This document shows positions 52,360 to 64,000 of a stretch of 64,000 bases of DNA, one piece after another. This DNA comes from Pseudomonas shahriarae (lineage in GTDB: Bacteria > Pseudomonadota > Gammaproteobacteria > Pseudomonadales > Pseudomonadaceae): positions 5,745,001 to 5,809,000 of the forward strand of contig NZ_CP077085.1 in NCBI RefSeq assembly GCF_014268455.2. Direction: 5' to 3'. The stretch's first letter is position 1. Each line of letters starts with the position of its first letter. The notes under the pieces were generated by a model. It had not been told where the DNA came from and did not search any database. It saw only the letters and a list, made by a program, of their open reading frames with translations. The position numbers and the translations under genes were made by a program.

Positions 52360-53424
52360 TTAGTTGACCTTAGCGTTCAACTCACCTTTCAAATACCGCT
52401 GATACATCGCTTCCAACGACACAGGCTTGATCTTCGAAGCATTACCGGCCGTGCCGAACGCTTCGTAACGCGCAATACATACATCACGCATCGCAGTCAC
52501 AGTGGCGCCGAAGAACTTACGCGGGTCAAACTCGCTCGGGTTGGTGGCCATCAGGCGACGCATCGCACCGGTGGAAGCCAGGCGCAGGTCGGTGTCGATG
52601 TTGACCTTGCGCACGCCGTGCTTAATGCCTTCGACGATTTCTTCAACCGGTACGCCGTAGGTTTCTTTGATGTCGCCGCCGTACTGGTTGATGATCGCCA
52701 GCCATTCTTGCGGTACCGAGGAAGAACCGTGCATCACCAGGTGGGTGTTGGGGATGCGCTTGTGGATTTCCTTGATGCGGTCGATGGCCAGCACGTCGCC
52801 GGTAGGCGGCTTAGTGAACTTGTACGCGCCGTGGCTGGTGCCGATGGCGATGGCCAGGGCGTCGACCTGGGTGCGCTTGACGAAGTCAGCGGCCTCTTCC
52901 GGGTCGGTCAGCATCTGGCTGTGATCCAGCACGCCTTCGGCGCCGATCCCGTCTTCTTCGCCGGCCATGCCGGTTTCCAGGGAGCCCAGGCAGCCCAGCT
53001 CGCCCTCTACCGAAACGCCGCAGGCATGAGCCAGGGCCACGGTTTGTTGGGTGACGCGCACGTTGTAGTCGTAGTCGGTCGGGGTCTTGCCGTCTTCGCC
53101 GAGGGAGCCGTCCATCATCACCGAGCTGAAGCCCAGTTGGATGGAGCGCTGGCATACGTCAGGGCTGGTGCCGTGGTCCTGGTGCATGCACACCGGGATG
53201 TGTGGGAATTCTTCGATTGCCGCGAGGATCAGGTGACGCAGGAACGGTGCGCCGGCGTATTTGCGGGCACCGGCCGAAGCCTGGACGATCACTGGGGAGT
53301 CGGTCTTGTCAGCGGCTTCCATGATGGCGCGCATCTGCTCAAGGTTGTTGACGTTAAAGGCTGGGACGCCGTAGCCGAACTCGGCTGCGTGATCCAGCAT
53401 TTGACGCATGCTGATAAGTGCCAT
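52360..53424 (-). CDS. fba: class II fructose-1,6-bisphosphate aldolase
   Basis: A 354-residue class II (zinc) aldolase of the Calvin-cycle subtype, interconverting fructose-1,6-bisphosphate with glyceraldehyde-3-phosphate and DHAP. Zinc ligands include His in [10 protein letters not shown] and in GTSHGAYKF and [10 protein letters not shown]. The frame is open 27 codons upstream, but [13 protein letters not shown] at 53424, with GGGAGAG before it, is the family start. The last gene of the tktA-epd-pgk-fba cluster. Confidence 0.96.
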   Translation of the reverse strand: MALISMRQMLDHAAEFGYGVPAFNVNNLEQMRAIMEAADKTDSPVIVQASAGARKYAGAPFLRHLILAAIEEFPHIPVCMHQDHGTSPDVCQRSIQLGFSSVMMDGSLGEDGKTPTDYDYNVRVTQQTVALAHACGVSVEGELGCLGSLETGMAGEEDGIGAEGVLDHSQMLTDPEEAADFVKRTQVDALAIAIGTSHGAYKFTKPPTGDVLAIDRIKEIHKRIPNTHLVMHGSSSVPQEWLAIINQYGGDIKETYGVPVEEIVEGIKHGVRKVNIDTDLRLASTGAMRRLMATNPSEFDPRKFFGATVTAMRDVCIARYEAFGTAGNASKIKPVSLEAMYQRYLKGELNAKVN

Positions 53425-53593
53425 TGTGTCTCTCTCCCGGTCGAGGGTCGTTAATCGTGCAAGCCTGCCGTAGCGGCGGCTGCTATTCAAGTTATTGCAG
53501 ATCAAGGGGTTGAGCCTTGGCCTGCTGAATCGTTATTGCAGGGTGCGGTTCGCAATCTTTGTCGAATTGGAACCGGATCCCATGTGCTCTGTA

Positions 53594-53929
53594 TTACTGG
53601 GCCTTGCAGCCCCGGCCGATCAAATCATCGGTGGCAACCCAATAAACCAGGCCTTCCTCACCTTTTGTGTGAAACGCCAGTTGCTCATTGCTGTACAGCG
53701 CGCCGGAAGCGGCCACATCTTCCTTGAGGCGATACACCAGGTCGGAGCCGCCGAGGCGCACATCCACCTGCTTGTGGTCGGTATCGACAAACCGCCAGTT
53801 CACCTGGGCCTGGCTGTCGCATACCCAGGTGGTCCATGGTTCTTGCTGCGCTGGTGCCTTGTTGAACATGTTCAGGTTGGCACAACCGGCCAATAGAGCC
53901 AGTGCTGCCAGGGCGATAACGCCTTTCAT
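53594..53929 (-). CDS. MliC-like lipoprotein (C-type lysozyme inhibitor family)
   Basis: A 111-residue lipoprotein: signal with lipobox LLAGC at about residues 11-15. The mature part has the MliC/PliC-like WVCDSQAQVNWRF and the core YRLKEDVAASGALYSNEQLAFHTKGEE followed by a C-terminal Cys pairing with the first. Members of this family block C-type lysozymes by inserting a loop into the active site. A TTG two codons earlier is less likely than ATG 53929, which follows GAGGA. It lies between pgk and fba. Confidence 0.82.
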   Translation of the reverse strand: MKGVIALAALALLAGCANLNMFNKAPAQQEPWTTWVCDSQAQVNWRFVDTDHKQVDVRLGGSDLVYRLKEDVAASGALYSNEQLAFHTKGEEGLVYWVATDDLIGRGCKAQ

Positions 53930-53989
53930 TGCCAATCCTCGAACGGCGGCCCGAGGCCGCCACTGCTGTCGGTTAGTGAATCAGACCCA

Positions 53990-54214
53990 TCAAGGGCAAC
54001 CCTGTTCCTTACCTTTGGGCGGGGAATCGTATTTCTCCAGACCGTCGGGCCCTATGCGCTTGCTGATCACCGGCATGGTTTCAGCCTGCCAGTCGGCCTG
54101 GTAGCAGCCCTTGTGCGGTGCAGCCCCTGGGGCGTCGTCTGCCGGCGCCTTGGGCGCGCTGCCGCAGCCAGCCAACAGGCCTGCTGCAATCACCAGCGCG
54201 AATGGCTTGATCAT
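53990..54214 (-). CDS. small lipoprotein of unknown function
   Basis: A 74-residue predicted lipoprotein with signal and lipobox LLAGC (residues ~13-17), then a Pro/Ala-rich linker and a short tail holding two cysteines (GCYQADW and EQGCP). AAGGAGC precedes the ATG. It lies 29 bp after pgk on the same strand, so it is probably on the glycolytic transcript. No family function known. Confidence 0.8.
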   Translation of the reverse strand: MIKPFALVIAAGLLAGCGSAPKAPADDAPGAAPHKGCYQADWQAETMPVISKRIGPDGLEKYDSPPKGKEQGCP

Positions 54215-54243
54215 GGGAATGCTCCTTTTCCAGGCTGCGGGAC

Positions 54244-55407
54244 TCAGCCCTTGGCTCGACTTTCCAGCACTTCAACGGCTGGCAGGACCTTGCCTTCGAC
54301 AAACTCAAGGAACGCGCCACCACCGGTAGAAATGTAGGAGATCTGCTCAGCAACGCCATACTTGTCGATGGCCGCCAGGGTGTCGCCACCGCCGGCAATG
54401 GAGAATGCCGAGCTTTCAGCAATCGCCTTGGCCAGCACTTTGGTGCCGTTGCCGAACTGGTCGAACTCGAACACACCGACCGGGCCGTTCCACAGGATAG
54501 TCCGGGAGGCTTTCAGCAGCTCGGCGAAGTTGGCCGCCGTTTGCGGGCCGATATCCAGGATCATGTCGTCAGCCGCCACATCTGCGATCAGCTTGACGGT
54601 CGCTTCGGCGCTTTCGGCAAATTCCTTGGCAACCACCACGTCCACCGGCAGCGGCACGCTGACCTTGGCCGCGATGGCACGGGCGGTGTCCAACAGGTCC
54701 GGCTCGTACAGCGACTTGCCTACCGGATGGCCAGCAGCGGCCAGGAAGGTATTGGCAATGCCGCCGCCCACGATCAGTTGGTTGCAGATCTGGCTCAGGC
54801 TGTTGAGCACGTCCAGCTTGGTCGACACCTTGGAACCGGCCACGATGGCAGCCATTGGCTGGGCTGGTGCGCCCAGGGCCTTGCCCAGTGCATCCAGCTC
54901 GGCAGCCAGCAACGGGCCAGCAGCGGCCACCTTGGCGAACTTGGCCACGCCATGGGTCGAACCCTCGGCGCGGTGCGCGGTGCCGAAGGCGTCCATCACA
55001 AACACGTCGCACAGCGCAGCATATTGCTGGGCCAGTTCGTCGCTGTTCTTCTTCTCGCCTTTGTTGAAGCGCACGTTTTCGAACAGCACGATGTCGCCGG
55101 CCTTGACGTCAACACCGCCCAGGTAGTCAGCCACCAGCGGCACTTCGCGGCCCAGGGCCTTGCTCAGGTAATCGGCTACAGGCTTGAGGCTGTTTTCGGC
55201 GGAGAACTCACCTTCGGTCGGACGACCCAGGTGGGAGCAGACCATCACGGCCGCGCCTTTTTCCAGGGCCAGCTTGATGGTCGGCAGCGAAGCCAGGATT
55301 CGCGCATCGCTGGTGACTACACCGTCCTTGACTGGGACGTTGAGGTCTTCGCGAATCAGTACGCGCTTACCTTGCAGATCGAGGTCGGTCATCTTCAACA
55401 CGGTCAT
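54244..55407 (-). CDS. pgk: phosphoglycerate kinase
   Basis: A 387-residue enzyme of usual bacterial length, transferring phosphate from 1,3-bisphosphoglycerate to ADP. Substrate-binding REDLNVPV and SHLGRP are near residues 20 and 60; the ATP-side GGGDTLAAI and the terminal TGGGAFLEF are intact. Its ATG overlaps the epd stop by four bases (ATGA), with AGGAAC upstream. Confidence 0.97.
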   Translation of the reverse strand: MTVLKMTDLDLQGKRVLIREDLNVPVKDGVVTSDARILASLPTIKLALEKGAAVMVCSHLGRPTEGEFSAENSLKPVADYLSKALGREVPLVADYLGGVDVKAGDIVLFENVRFNKGEKKNSDELAQQYAALCDVFVMDAFGTAHRAEGSTHGVAKFAKVAAAGPLLAAELDALGKALGAPAQPMAAIVAGSKVSTKLDVLNSLSQICNQLIVGGGIANTFLAAAGHPVGKSLYEPDLLDTARAIAAKVSVPLPVDVVVAKEFAESAEATVKLIADVAADDMILDIGPQTAANFAELLKASRTILWNGPVGVFEFDQFGNGTKVLAKAIAESSAFSIAGGGDTLAAIDKYGVAEQISYISTGGGAFLEFVEGKVLPAVEVLESRAKG

Positions 55408-56489
55408 GGTCGCAGTTCCTGAATTACTTGATTTTGAAGGGCTAATTTTGAAGAAGCGATGTGCAGATAATGTTCCGCAACATCCAGCATGCGGTTGGCA
55501 AAGCCCCATTCGTTATCGAACCAGGCCAGGATATTCACCAGCCTGGGGCCGGAAACGCGGGTCTGGCTGGCATCGACGATGGCCGAATGCGGGTCGTGGT
55601 TGAAATCACAACTGGCGTGCGGCAACTCGGTGTACGCCAGCAGGCCTTTGAGCGGGCCGCTGGTGGCAGCCTCGCGCAGGATCCGGTTGACCTCGCTGGC
55701 GTCGGTGTCGCTGACAGTCTGCATGGTGATATCCAGGCACGACACGTTCACCGTCGGCACGCGCACTGCTTTGGCCTGGATTCGCCCGGCAAGTTCCGGC
55801 AGCAGGCGTTCAATACCACGAGCCAGGCCGGTGGACACCGGAATCACCGACTGGAACGCCGAACGGGTACGGCGCAGGTCTTCATGGTGATAGGCGTCAA
55901 TCACCGGCTGGTCGTTCATCGCCGAGTGAATAGTGGTAATCGACACATACTCCAGGCCAATCGCCTGGTCCAGCAGGCGCAACAACGGCACACCGCAGTT
56001 GGTGGTGCAGGAGGCGTTGGACACCAGCAACTCGTCACCGGTCAGGCAGTCCTGGTTGACCCCATAGACGATGGTGGCGTCGACATCCGCCTCGCTGGCC
56101 ATCGGCTGGGAAAACAACACGCGCGGCGCGCCGGCGTCGAGGAACCGCTGGCCATCGGCCCGGGTGTGGTAGGCCCCGGAGCATTCCAGCACCAGGTCGA
56201 CGCCCAGCGCCGCCCAGTCGATGCCCTCGGGCGTGGCACTGCGCAAAACCTTCACGCAGTTGCCATTGATATGCAGACAATCGCCGTCGATCCGCACTTC
56301 GCCGGGGAACCGGCCGTGGGTGGAGTCGAAGCGCGTCAGGTATTCGATGCTGGCCATGTCGGCCAGATCGTTGATGGCGACAATTTCAAACCCGGCCGCC
56401 GCCCCTCGCTCGAACAGCGCACGCAAGACGCAACGACCAATCCGGCCGTAGCCGTTGAGTGCAACTTTGTAGGGACGGGGTTGAGGCAT
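55404..56489 (-). CDS. epd: D-erythrose-4-phosphate dehydrogenase
   Basis: A 361-residue GAPDH-family enzyme. NAD-binding NGYGRIGRC at about 12-20, catalytic Cys in [10 protein letters not shown] near 165, and [13 protein letters not shown] near the C-terminus. Position between tktA and pgk, and departures from classical GapA, favour erythrose-4-phosphate dehydrogenase for pyridoxal-phosphate synthesis. ATG 56489 gives the family N-terminus; the Shine-Dalgarno is weak. It overlaps pgk by four bases. Confidence 0.93.
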   Translation of the reverse strand: MPQPRPYKVALNGYGRIGRCVLRALFERGAAAGFEIVAINDLADMASIEYLTRFDSTHGRFPGEVRIDGDCLHINGNCVKVLRSATPEGIDWAALGVDLVLECSGAYHTRADGQRFLDAGAPRVLFSQPMASEADVDATIVYGVNQDCLTGDELLVSNASCTTNCGVPLLRLLDQAIGLEYVSITTIHSAMNDQPVIDAYHHEDLRRTRSAFQSVIPVSTGLARGIERLLPELAGRIQAKAVRVPTVNVSCLDITMQTVSDTDASEVNRILREAATSGPLKGLLAYTELPHASCDFNHDPHSAIVDASQTRVSGPRLVNILAWFDNEWGFANRMLDVAEHYLHIASSKLALQNQVIQELRP

Positions 56490-56534
56490 GGGGTTCTCGA
56501 TCAATGTTCGTTCAGTGTTGAATGTTCCATCGCT

Positions 56535-56599
56535 ATCGCGGGCAAGCCCGCTCCCACATTAGACCGAGATCCAAATGTGGGAGCGGGCTTGCCCGCGAT
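56535..56599. repeat. REP doublet between tktA and epd
   Basis: Arms ATCGCGGGCAAGCCCGCTCC and GGAGCGGGCTTGCCCGCGAT inside the tktA-to-epd gap of a same-strand gene run; may stabilise tktA mRNA or reduce read-through. Confidence 0.85.
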
Positions 56600-56627
56600 G
56601 GCGCCAGTACAGACAACGCAGACTGAC

Positions 56628-58625
56628 TTAGTCTTCCAGCAGCTCTTCAGCCTGACCCAGGATGTTTTCCAGGGTGAAACCGAACTCTTCGAACAACGCT
56701 GGCGCCGGCGCCGACTCACCGTAGGTGGTCATGCCGATCACGCGGCCTTCCAGGCCCACGTACTTGTACCAGTAGTCGGCGTGCGCCGCTTCGATGGCAA
56801 TACGCGCGCTGACCTGCAACGGCAGGACCGATTGCTTGTAGTCGGCGTCCTGGGCTTCGAACACGCTGGTGCACGGCATGGACACAACGCGCACGTTGCG
56901 GCCTTGGGCGGTCAGCTTGTCGTAGGCCTGAACGGTCAGGCCCACTTCGGAACCGGTGGAGATCAGGATCAGCTCCGGCTCGCCAATGCAGTCCTTGAGC
57001 ACGTAGCCACCACGGCTGATGTCGGCGATCTGCGCGTCAGTACGCACCTGGTGTTGCAGGTTCTGACGGGAGAAGATCAGCGCCGAAGGGCCATCCTTGC
57101 GCTCGATCGCGTGCTTCCAGGCCACCGCGGATTCCACCGCGTCGGCTGGGCGCCAGCAATCCAGGTTCGGCGTGGTGCGCAGGCTGGTCAGTTGCTCGAC
57201 CGGCTGGTGCGTCGGGCCGTCTTCGCCGAGACCGATGGAGTCGTGGGTGTACACATGGATCACACGCTTTTTCATCAGCGCGGCCATGCGTACGGCATTG
57301 CGCGCGTATTCCATGAACATCAGGAAGGTCGCGCCGTAAGGCACCAGGCCGCCGTGCAGGGCAACGCCGTTCATGATGGCGCTCATGCCGAACTCGCGCA
57401 CGCCGTAGTACATGTAGTTGCCGCTGGCGTCTTCAGCCGAGACACCTTTGCAGCCTTTCCACAGGGTCAGGTTGGAACCGGCCAGGTCAGCCGAACCGCC
57501 GAGGAACTCAGGCAGCAACGGGCCAAAGGCGTTCAGGGTGTTCTGGCTGGCTTTACGGCTGGCGATGGTCTCGCCCTTGGCCGCGACTTCGGCGATGTAG
57601 GCCGAGGCTTTTTCCGAGAAATCAGCAGGCAGGTCACCGGCCAGGCGGCGTACCAGTTCGTTGGCCAGCTCCGGGAACTCTGCGGAGTAGGCCGCAAAAC
57701 GCTGGTCCCACTCGGCTTCTGCGGCGCGACCGGCTTCCTTGGCGTCCCACTCGGCGTAGATATCAGCCGGGATTTCGAACGGGCCATGGTTCCACTTCAG
57801 CGCTTCACGGGTCAGGGCGATTTCCGCGTCACCCAATGGGGCGCCGTGGCAGTCTTCCTTGCCTTGCTTGTTCGGCGAACCGAAGCCAATGGTGGTCTTG
57901 CAGCAGATCAGGGTCGGCTGTTCGCTTTTGCGCGCGGTTTCGATGGCGGTCTTGATCTCTTCCGGATCATGGCCGTCAACATTGCGGATCACCTGCCAGT
58001 TGTAGGCTTCGAAACGCTTTGGCGTGTCGTCGGTGAACCAGCCTTCGACTTCGCCGTCGATGGAGATGCCGTTGTCATCGTAGAAAGCAATCAGCTTGCC
58101 CAGGCCCAGGGTGCCGGCCAGGGAGCTGACTTCATGGGAAATGCCTTCCATCATGCAGCCATCACCCAGGAACACATAGGTGTGGTGGTCGACAACATTG
58201 TGGCCTGGACGGTTGAACTGCGCCGCCAGGACTTTTTCTGCCAGGGCGAAGCCCACGGCGTTGGCCAGGCCTTGGCCCAGGGGACCGGTGGTGGTCTCGA
58301 CGCCTGGGGTGTAGCCGAATTCCGGGTGGCCCGGGGTGCGGCTGTGCAGTTGGCGGAACTGCTTGAGGTCGTCGATGGACAGGTCATAGCCGGTCAGGTG
58401 CAGCAACGAATAGATCAACATCGAGCCATGGCCGTTGGACAGCACGAAGCGGTCGCGATCGGCGAACGACGGGTTGCTCGGGTTGTGTTTCAGGTAGTCA
58501 CGCCAAAGTACCTCGGCGATATCCGCCATGCCCATTGGGGCACCGGGATGGCCGCTGTTGGCTTTTTGCACGGCATCCATGCTGAGGGCACGAATGGCGT
58601 TGGCACGCTCACGACGGCTGGGCAT
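56628..58625 (-). CDS. tktA: transketolase
   Basis: A 665-residue thiamine-diphosphate enzyme of the pentose-phosphate pathway. The ThDP/Mg motif is [12 protein letters not shown] followed by the conserved [10 protein letters not shown]. The pyrimidine domain has [19 protein letters not shown], and the C-terminal domain ends with [24 protein letters not shown] is eight bases before ATG 58625; the 26 codons upstream are not used. Cofactor and substrate residues look intact. Confidence 0.97.
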   Translation of the reverse strand: MPSRRERANAIRALSMDAVQKANSGHPGAPMGMADIAEVLWRDYLKHNPSNPSFADRDRFVLSNGHGSMLIYSLLHLTGYDLSIDDLKQFRQLHSRTPGHPEFGYTPGVETTTGPLGQGLANAVGFALAEKVLAAQFNRPGHNVVDHHTYVFLGDGCMMEGISHEVSSLAGTLGLGKLIAFYDDNGISIDGEVEGWFTDDTPKRFEAYNWQVIRNVDGHDPEEIKTAIETARKSEQPTLICCKTTIGFGSPNKQGKEDCHGAPLGDAEIALTREALKWNHGPFEIPADIYAEWDAKEAGRAAEAEWDQRFAAYSAEFPELANELVRRLAGDLPADFSEKASAYIAEVAAKGETIASRKASQNTLNAFGPLLPEFLGGSADLAGSNLTLWKGCKGVSAEDASGNYMYYGVREFGMSAIMNGVALHGGLVPYGATFLMFMEYARNAVRMAALMKKRVIHVYTHDSIGLGEDGPTHQPVEQLTSLRTTPNLDCWRPADAVESAVAWKHAIERKDGPSALIFSRQNLQHQVRTDAQIADISRGGYVLKDCIGEPELILISTGSEVGLTVQAYDKLTAQGRNVRVVSMPCTSVFEAQDADYKQSVLPLQVSARIAIEAAHADYWYKYVGLEGRVIGMTTYGESAPAPALFEEFGFTLENILGQAEELLED

Positions 58626-58819
58626 CGCTGATCTCCTGGAGGTTGAATAAAAGAAACGGAAAAAAGGACCGGCATTTTCCCTCAGCCAAGGCCTCAGGGG
58701 CAATGACAGATACCGACTTATGTAGGTTTTTCCTGTGGTTTGGACTGCATTGGCGGCAAGAACACTTCCCGCCGTTCGTCTAAAGGTTATAGCGCCTGCT
58801 TATAACCACCGATTATCGA

Positions 58820-58845
58820 CCAATATCAAAACTTTTTGATATTGG
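58820..58845. promoter_or_regulatory. 12-bp inverted repeat, candidate autoregulatory operator of the ArsR-type gene
   Basis: CCAATATCAAAA, two bases, then its exact reverse complement TTTTGATATTGG, 40 bp before the regulator's ATG and about 200 bp from tktA. A dimeric ArsR-type winged helix would suit such a site. A second inverted pair GGTTATA/TATAACC flanks 58785-58807. Confidence 0.65.
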
Positions 58846-58885
58846 CCTTGCGGGGATTTGACCTCATCACTAGACTGCTGGCCTT

Positions 58886-59881
58886 ATGAACTTACCTGCG
58901 CCTTCCATTCGCCCCGACGATTGCGATGAGCTGGCGGCCCTGTGCAAGGCCGGCGGTGATCCGCTGCGCCTGAATGTACTGCGCGCCCTGGCCAACGACT
59001 CGTTTGGTGTGCTGGAACTGGCGCGGATCTTTGCCATTGGCCAGTCCGGCATGAGCCACCACTTGAAAGTGCTGGCCCAGGCCGACCTGGTGGCCACCCG
59101 CCGTGAAGGCAATGCGATTTTTTACCGTCGCGCCCTGCCCCACACCGATTTGCTGGGTGGCAAGCTGCACGCTGCATTGCTCGAAGAAGTGGACAACCTG
59201 GCCCTGCCGGCTGACGTGCAGTCGCGGATCGCCCAGGTCCACGGGCAACGCGCTGCGGCCAGCCAGGACTTTTTCTCCCGGGTGGCAGACAAGTTCCGCG
59301 CCCAGCAGGACCTGATTGCCGGGCTGCCTCAATACCGCGAAAGCGTATTGGCGCTGCTCGACAAGCTGGGCTTCAACCCAGGTGCCACGGCGCTGGAAGT
59401 CGGCCCGGGCGACGGCGGGTTCCTGCCGGACCTGGCACGACGCTTCCACCAGGTGACGGCGCTGGACAACAGCCCGGCCATGCTGGAACTGGCGCGCCAG
59501 CTGTGCGAGCGCGAGCAATTGGGCAACGTCCGCCTGCAACTGGCCGATGCCTTGAATGAGGTCGGGCTGCAAGCCGATTGCGTGGTGTTGAACATGGTCC
59601 TTCACCATTTTGCCGCGCCGGCCGATGCTCTCAGGCAGATGGCCGGTTTGCTGCAACCGGGTGGCAGCCTGCTAGTAACTGATTTATGCAGCCACAACCA
59701 GAGTTGGGCCAGGGAGGCCTGCGGTGATCTATGGTTGGGGTTTGAACAGGACGATCTGGCCCGTTGGGCCACCGCTGCGGGACTCGTTCCCGGGGAAAGC
59801 CTGTATGTAGGCTTACGTAATGGTTTCCAGATTCAGGTCCGCCACTTTCAGCGGCCAACTGGCGACACTCACCATCGGTAA
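58886..59881 (+). CDS. ArsR-type regulator fused to a SAM-dependent methyltransferase (SahR-like)
   Basis: A 331-residue two-domain protein: an N-terminal ArsR winged helix (about 15-85, [27 protein letters not shown]) and a class-I methyltransferase domain (about 150-330) with SAM-binding [15 protein letters not shown] and VLNMVLHHF. No metal-sensing cysteine pair is seen in the helix-turn-helix. Its place directly before metK fits SahR, the S-adenosylhomocysteine-sensing repressor of SAM-cycle genes in Proteobacteria. No Shine-Dalgarno is evident before the ATG. Confidence 0.88.
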   Translation: MNLPAPSIRPDDCDELAALCKAGGDPLRLNVLRALANDSFGVLELARIFAIGQSGMSHHLKVLAQADLVATRREGNAIFYRRALPHTDLLGGKLHAALLEEVDNLALPADVQSRIAQVHGQRAAASQDFFSRVADKFRAQQDLIAGLPQYRESVLALLDKLGFNPGATALEVGPGDGGFLPDLARRFHQVTALDNSPAMLELARQLCEREQLGNVRLQLADALNEVGLQADCVVLNMVLHHFAAPADALRQMAGLLQPGGSLLVTDLCSHNQSWAREACGDLWLGFEQDDLARWATAAGLVPGESLYVGLRNGFQIQVRHFQRPTGDTHHR

Positions 59882-59900
59882 ATATCAGGAAAACATCGAG

Positions 59901-61091
<1,191 letters not shown>

Positions 61092-61110
61092 TCGCAGCAC
61101 GTAGCACCCA

Positions 61111-61143
61111 AAGCCCCACCGGGTTTTCCCGGTGGGGCTTTTT
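61111..61143 (+). terminator. intrinsic terminator of metK
   Basis: Thirteen-bp stem AAGCCCCACCGGG/CCCGGTGGGGCTT with a four-T loop, then TTTG, 20 bp past the metK stop. Confidence 0.95.
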
Positions 61144-61340
61144 GTTGCGCTTTTTTGCGGGCGGGGGTTAGCGCGACGGCGAACCTGGCAAATAGTTCAC
61201 ATTTATTGGATCCAAACCTTGCAGGCTAAATGATGGCCCACTAGAATTCGCGCCCTCCCGAGCCCTTAACCACATTGGATACTGCACTGCGCCTGCTCGG
61301 GACAGCCAAGTGCGCAGGCAATCGAACATTGAGGTTTTTC

Positions 61341-61688
61341 ATGCGTATTTCCACCTTCGCTCCTGCCGCCGTACTGCTCAGCCTGTTCGCCCTGCCAGTG
61401 CAAGCCGCTGACCTGAGCGGCCTGACTGGCGCCCTGACTTCCCAACTGGGCGGCGCTACCGGCAACTGCGAAAAACAGAGCCAGGAGCTGCAAGCCAAAG
61501 TCGACGCCGCCAAAGCCAATGGCGAAGACCTGAAAGTGAAGGCCATGCAGGCAGCACTGGACCAGGTAAACAAAGGTTGCAAAAAAGTCGGCGAGTCCCA
61601 AGGCAAGCTCGACGAAACCGCGCAAAAGCAGCAGGCCAAGGCTGACAGCAACGACACCGTGAAAGCCCTGGGCGGTCTGTTCAAGTAA
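61341..61688 (+). CDS. small periplasmic protein, DUF1090-like
   Basis: A 115-residue exported protein with a signal peptide (about 1-22, ending VQAA). The mature part is helical and charged, with two cysteines (GNCEKQ and NKGCKKV) and Gln/Lys/Ala-rich coiled-coil-like stretches, as in YqjC/DUF1090. GAGG is seven bases before ATG 61341. It lies between two intrinsic terminators and is therefore transcribed alone. Function unknown; it resembles the gene at 63547. Confidence 0.8.
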   Translation: MRISTFAPAAVLLSLFALPVQAADLSGLTGALTSQLGGATGNCEKQSQELQAKVDAAKANGEDLKVKAMQAALDQVNKGCKKVGESQGKLDETAQKQQAKADSNDTVKALGGLFK

Positions 61689-61703
61689 GCAGAAACACCC
61701 GGT

Positions 61704-61732
61704 AAAAAGCCTCGCGCCTGCGGGGCTTTTTT
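61704..61732 (+). terminator. intrinsic terminator after the DUF1090-like gene
   Basis: Stem AAAAAGCCTCGC/GCGGGGCTTTTT with a four-base loop and one G-T pair, followed by T, 15 bp after the stop. Confidence 0.92.
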
Positions 61733-61753
61733 ATGGGCGTTTGCTTGCTTTAG

Positions 61754-63466
<1,713 letters not shown>

Positions 63467-63546
63467 GCCCGGCCCGCTACATTCATCGGTACCGGCAGAA
63501 ATCATCCTGCCCACCTGACAACGATCTTGTTTATTTTGGAGTTCTT

Positions 63547-63942
63547 ATGAAGTTTCTTGCACCGCTTGCCCTGTTGACCGTCACCAGTTTTCTGACCACT
63601 CCCTTGCTGGCTGCCGAGACAGCCCCGCAACTGACCGGTTGCGCTGCCAAGCGCCAGGCCATCAGCCTGCAGATCGAACAAGCCAAGGCCCATGGCAACA
63701 GTGAGCAACAAGCCGGTCTGGAAAAAGCCTTGAGCGAAGTCACCGCCCACTGCACCGACGCCTCCCTGAAAAAGGAACGCGAGAACAAGGTGCTGGATGC
63801 CAAGCACGAAGTCAGCCGTCGTCAGGCTGACCTCGACAAGGCCATGAAAAAAGGCGACTCCGAGAAGATCAACAAGCGTAAGGACAAGCTCGCCGAGTCG
63901 CGCAAAGAGCTACAGCAAGCCCTCGACGACCTGGACAAGTAA
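63547..63942 (+). CDS. DUF1090 (YqjC-like) periplasmic protein
   Basis: A 131-residue exported protein, signal about 1-21 (ending LLAA), then TGCAAKRQAISLQIEQAKAHGN and a Lys/Glu-rich coiled coil to the end, the DUF1090 signature with two cysteines (TGCAAK and AHCTDA). GGAG is five bases before the ATG. Function unknown. It resembles the protein encoded at 61341 and lies on the other side of ligB. Confidence 0.87.
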   Translation: MKFLAPLALLTVTSFLTTPLLAAETAPQLTGCAAKRQAISLQIEQAKAHGNSEQQAGLEKALSEVTAHCTDASLKKERENKVLDAKHEVSRRQADLDKAMKKGDSEKINKRKDKLAESRKELQQALDDLDK

Positions 63943-63961
63943 GACGCATCCGACCGATGCC

Positions 63962-64000
63962 TCAATGGTCGCGAAACTGCTTATGACAGGCGCTGCACGC
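63962..64000 (-). CDS. C-terminal end of a cytochrome c'-like protein (partial)
   Basis: The minus strand reads ACSACHKQFRDH then TGA. A haem-binding CxxCH with a following xxFR at the very C-terminus is characteristic of cytochrome c' and c-556. Only 12 residues are inside the window; the gene continues to the right. It converges on the DUF1090 gene with 19 bp between. Confidence 0.75.
   Translation of the reverse strand, partial: ACSACHKQFRDH

Noticed and set aside
55461..58631. 1056-codon open frame on the plus strand opposite epd and tktA
   Set aside because: An antisense shadow of GC-rich coding DNA: low-complexity His/Gln/Gly-rich translation, no start signal, and strong metabolic genes on the other strand.

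Overview
This window looks like the chromosome of a fluorescent Pseudomonas (P. fluorescens group). It is GC-rich, gene-dense and syntenic with the quaternary-amine region of P. aeruginosa (gbcAB, dgcAB-etf, cdhR-caiX-cdhCAB, gbdR, sdaB, cbcXWV, betT-betIBA). Its intergenic gaps are full of the paired 'GTGGGAGCGGGCTTGCTCGCGA'-type palindromes that are typical of this group. No tRNA, rRNA, prophage or CRISPR array was seen.

Layout. 0-0.85 kb: a cut-off gene end and a REP-associated tyrosine transposase (RAYT) between REP hairpins. 0.85-32 kb: one of the most complete carnitine/choline/glycine-betaine catabolic islands known in Pseudomonas. Choline enters through BetT or CbcXWV and is oxidised by BetA and BetB. 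Carnitine enters through CaiX and is converted to glycine betaine by CdhA, CdhC and CdhB. GbcAB demethylates betaine to dimethylglycine, and DgcAB with its dedicated EtfAB takes this to sarcosine. SdaB deaminates the serine made downstream. BetI, CdhR and GbdR control the island; candidate operators for each can be read in the DNA. An ~550-bp block of DnaA-box repeats interrupts the island at 3.65-4.2 kb.

32-48 kb: an RraA-like protein with a TldD/TldE-type pair; an RhlA-like hydroxyacyl transferase with an MFS exporter; DbpA; a BaiN-type flavoprotein; a YccS-like membrane protein; a periplasmic solute-binding protein; an ElaA-type acetyltransferase; a small winged-helix protein with a YgjP-like metallopeptidase; and a REC-PAS-GGDEF-EAL protein. 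48-50.5 kb: a PL7 alginate lyase and a periplasmic broad-specificity amino-acid racemase. 50.6-52.3 kb: an AT-rich accessory patch with one unknown gene and one frameshifted gene.

52.3-64 kb: core carbon and one-carbon metabolism. A minus-strand run tktA-epd-pgk-(two lipoproteins)-fba is followed on the plus strand by an ArsR-methyltransferase regulator (SahR-like) with metK, then two small DUF1090-type exported proteins flanking ligB. The window ends in the C-terminal CxxCH tail of a cytochrome c'-like gene.

Most notable: the ~180-bp DnaA-box repeats; three operator-like arrays with ~21-bp helical phasing upstream of gbcA, cbcX and caiX; a sigma-54-type promoter for gbdR; loss of expected metal or cluster ligands in DgcA and in the 'dipeptidase' of the same operon; a stand-alone RhlA homologue next to an exporter; and a frameshifted gene whose shift site could be either a mutation or +1 recoding.
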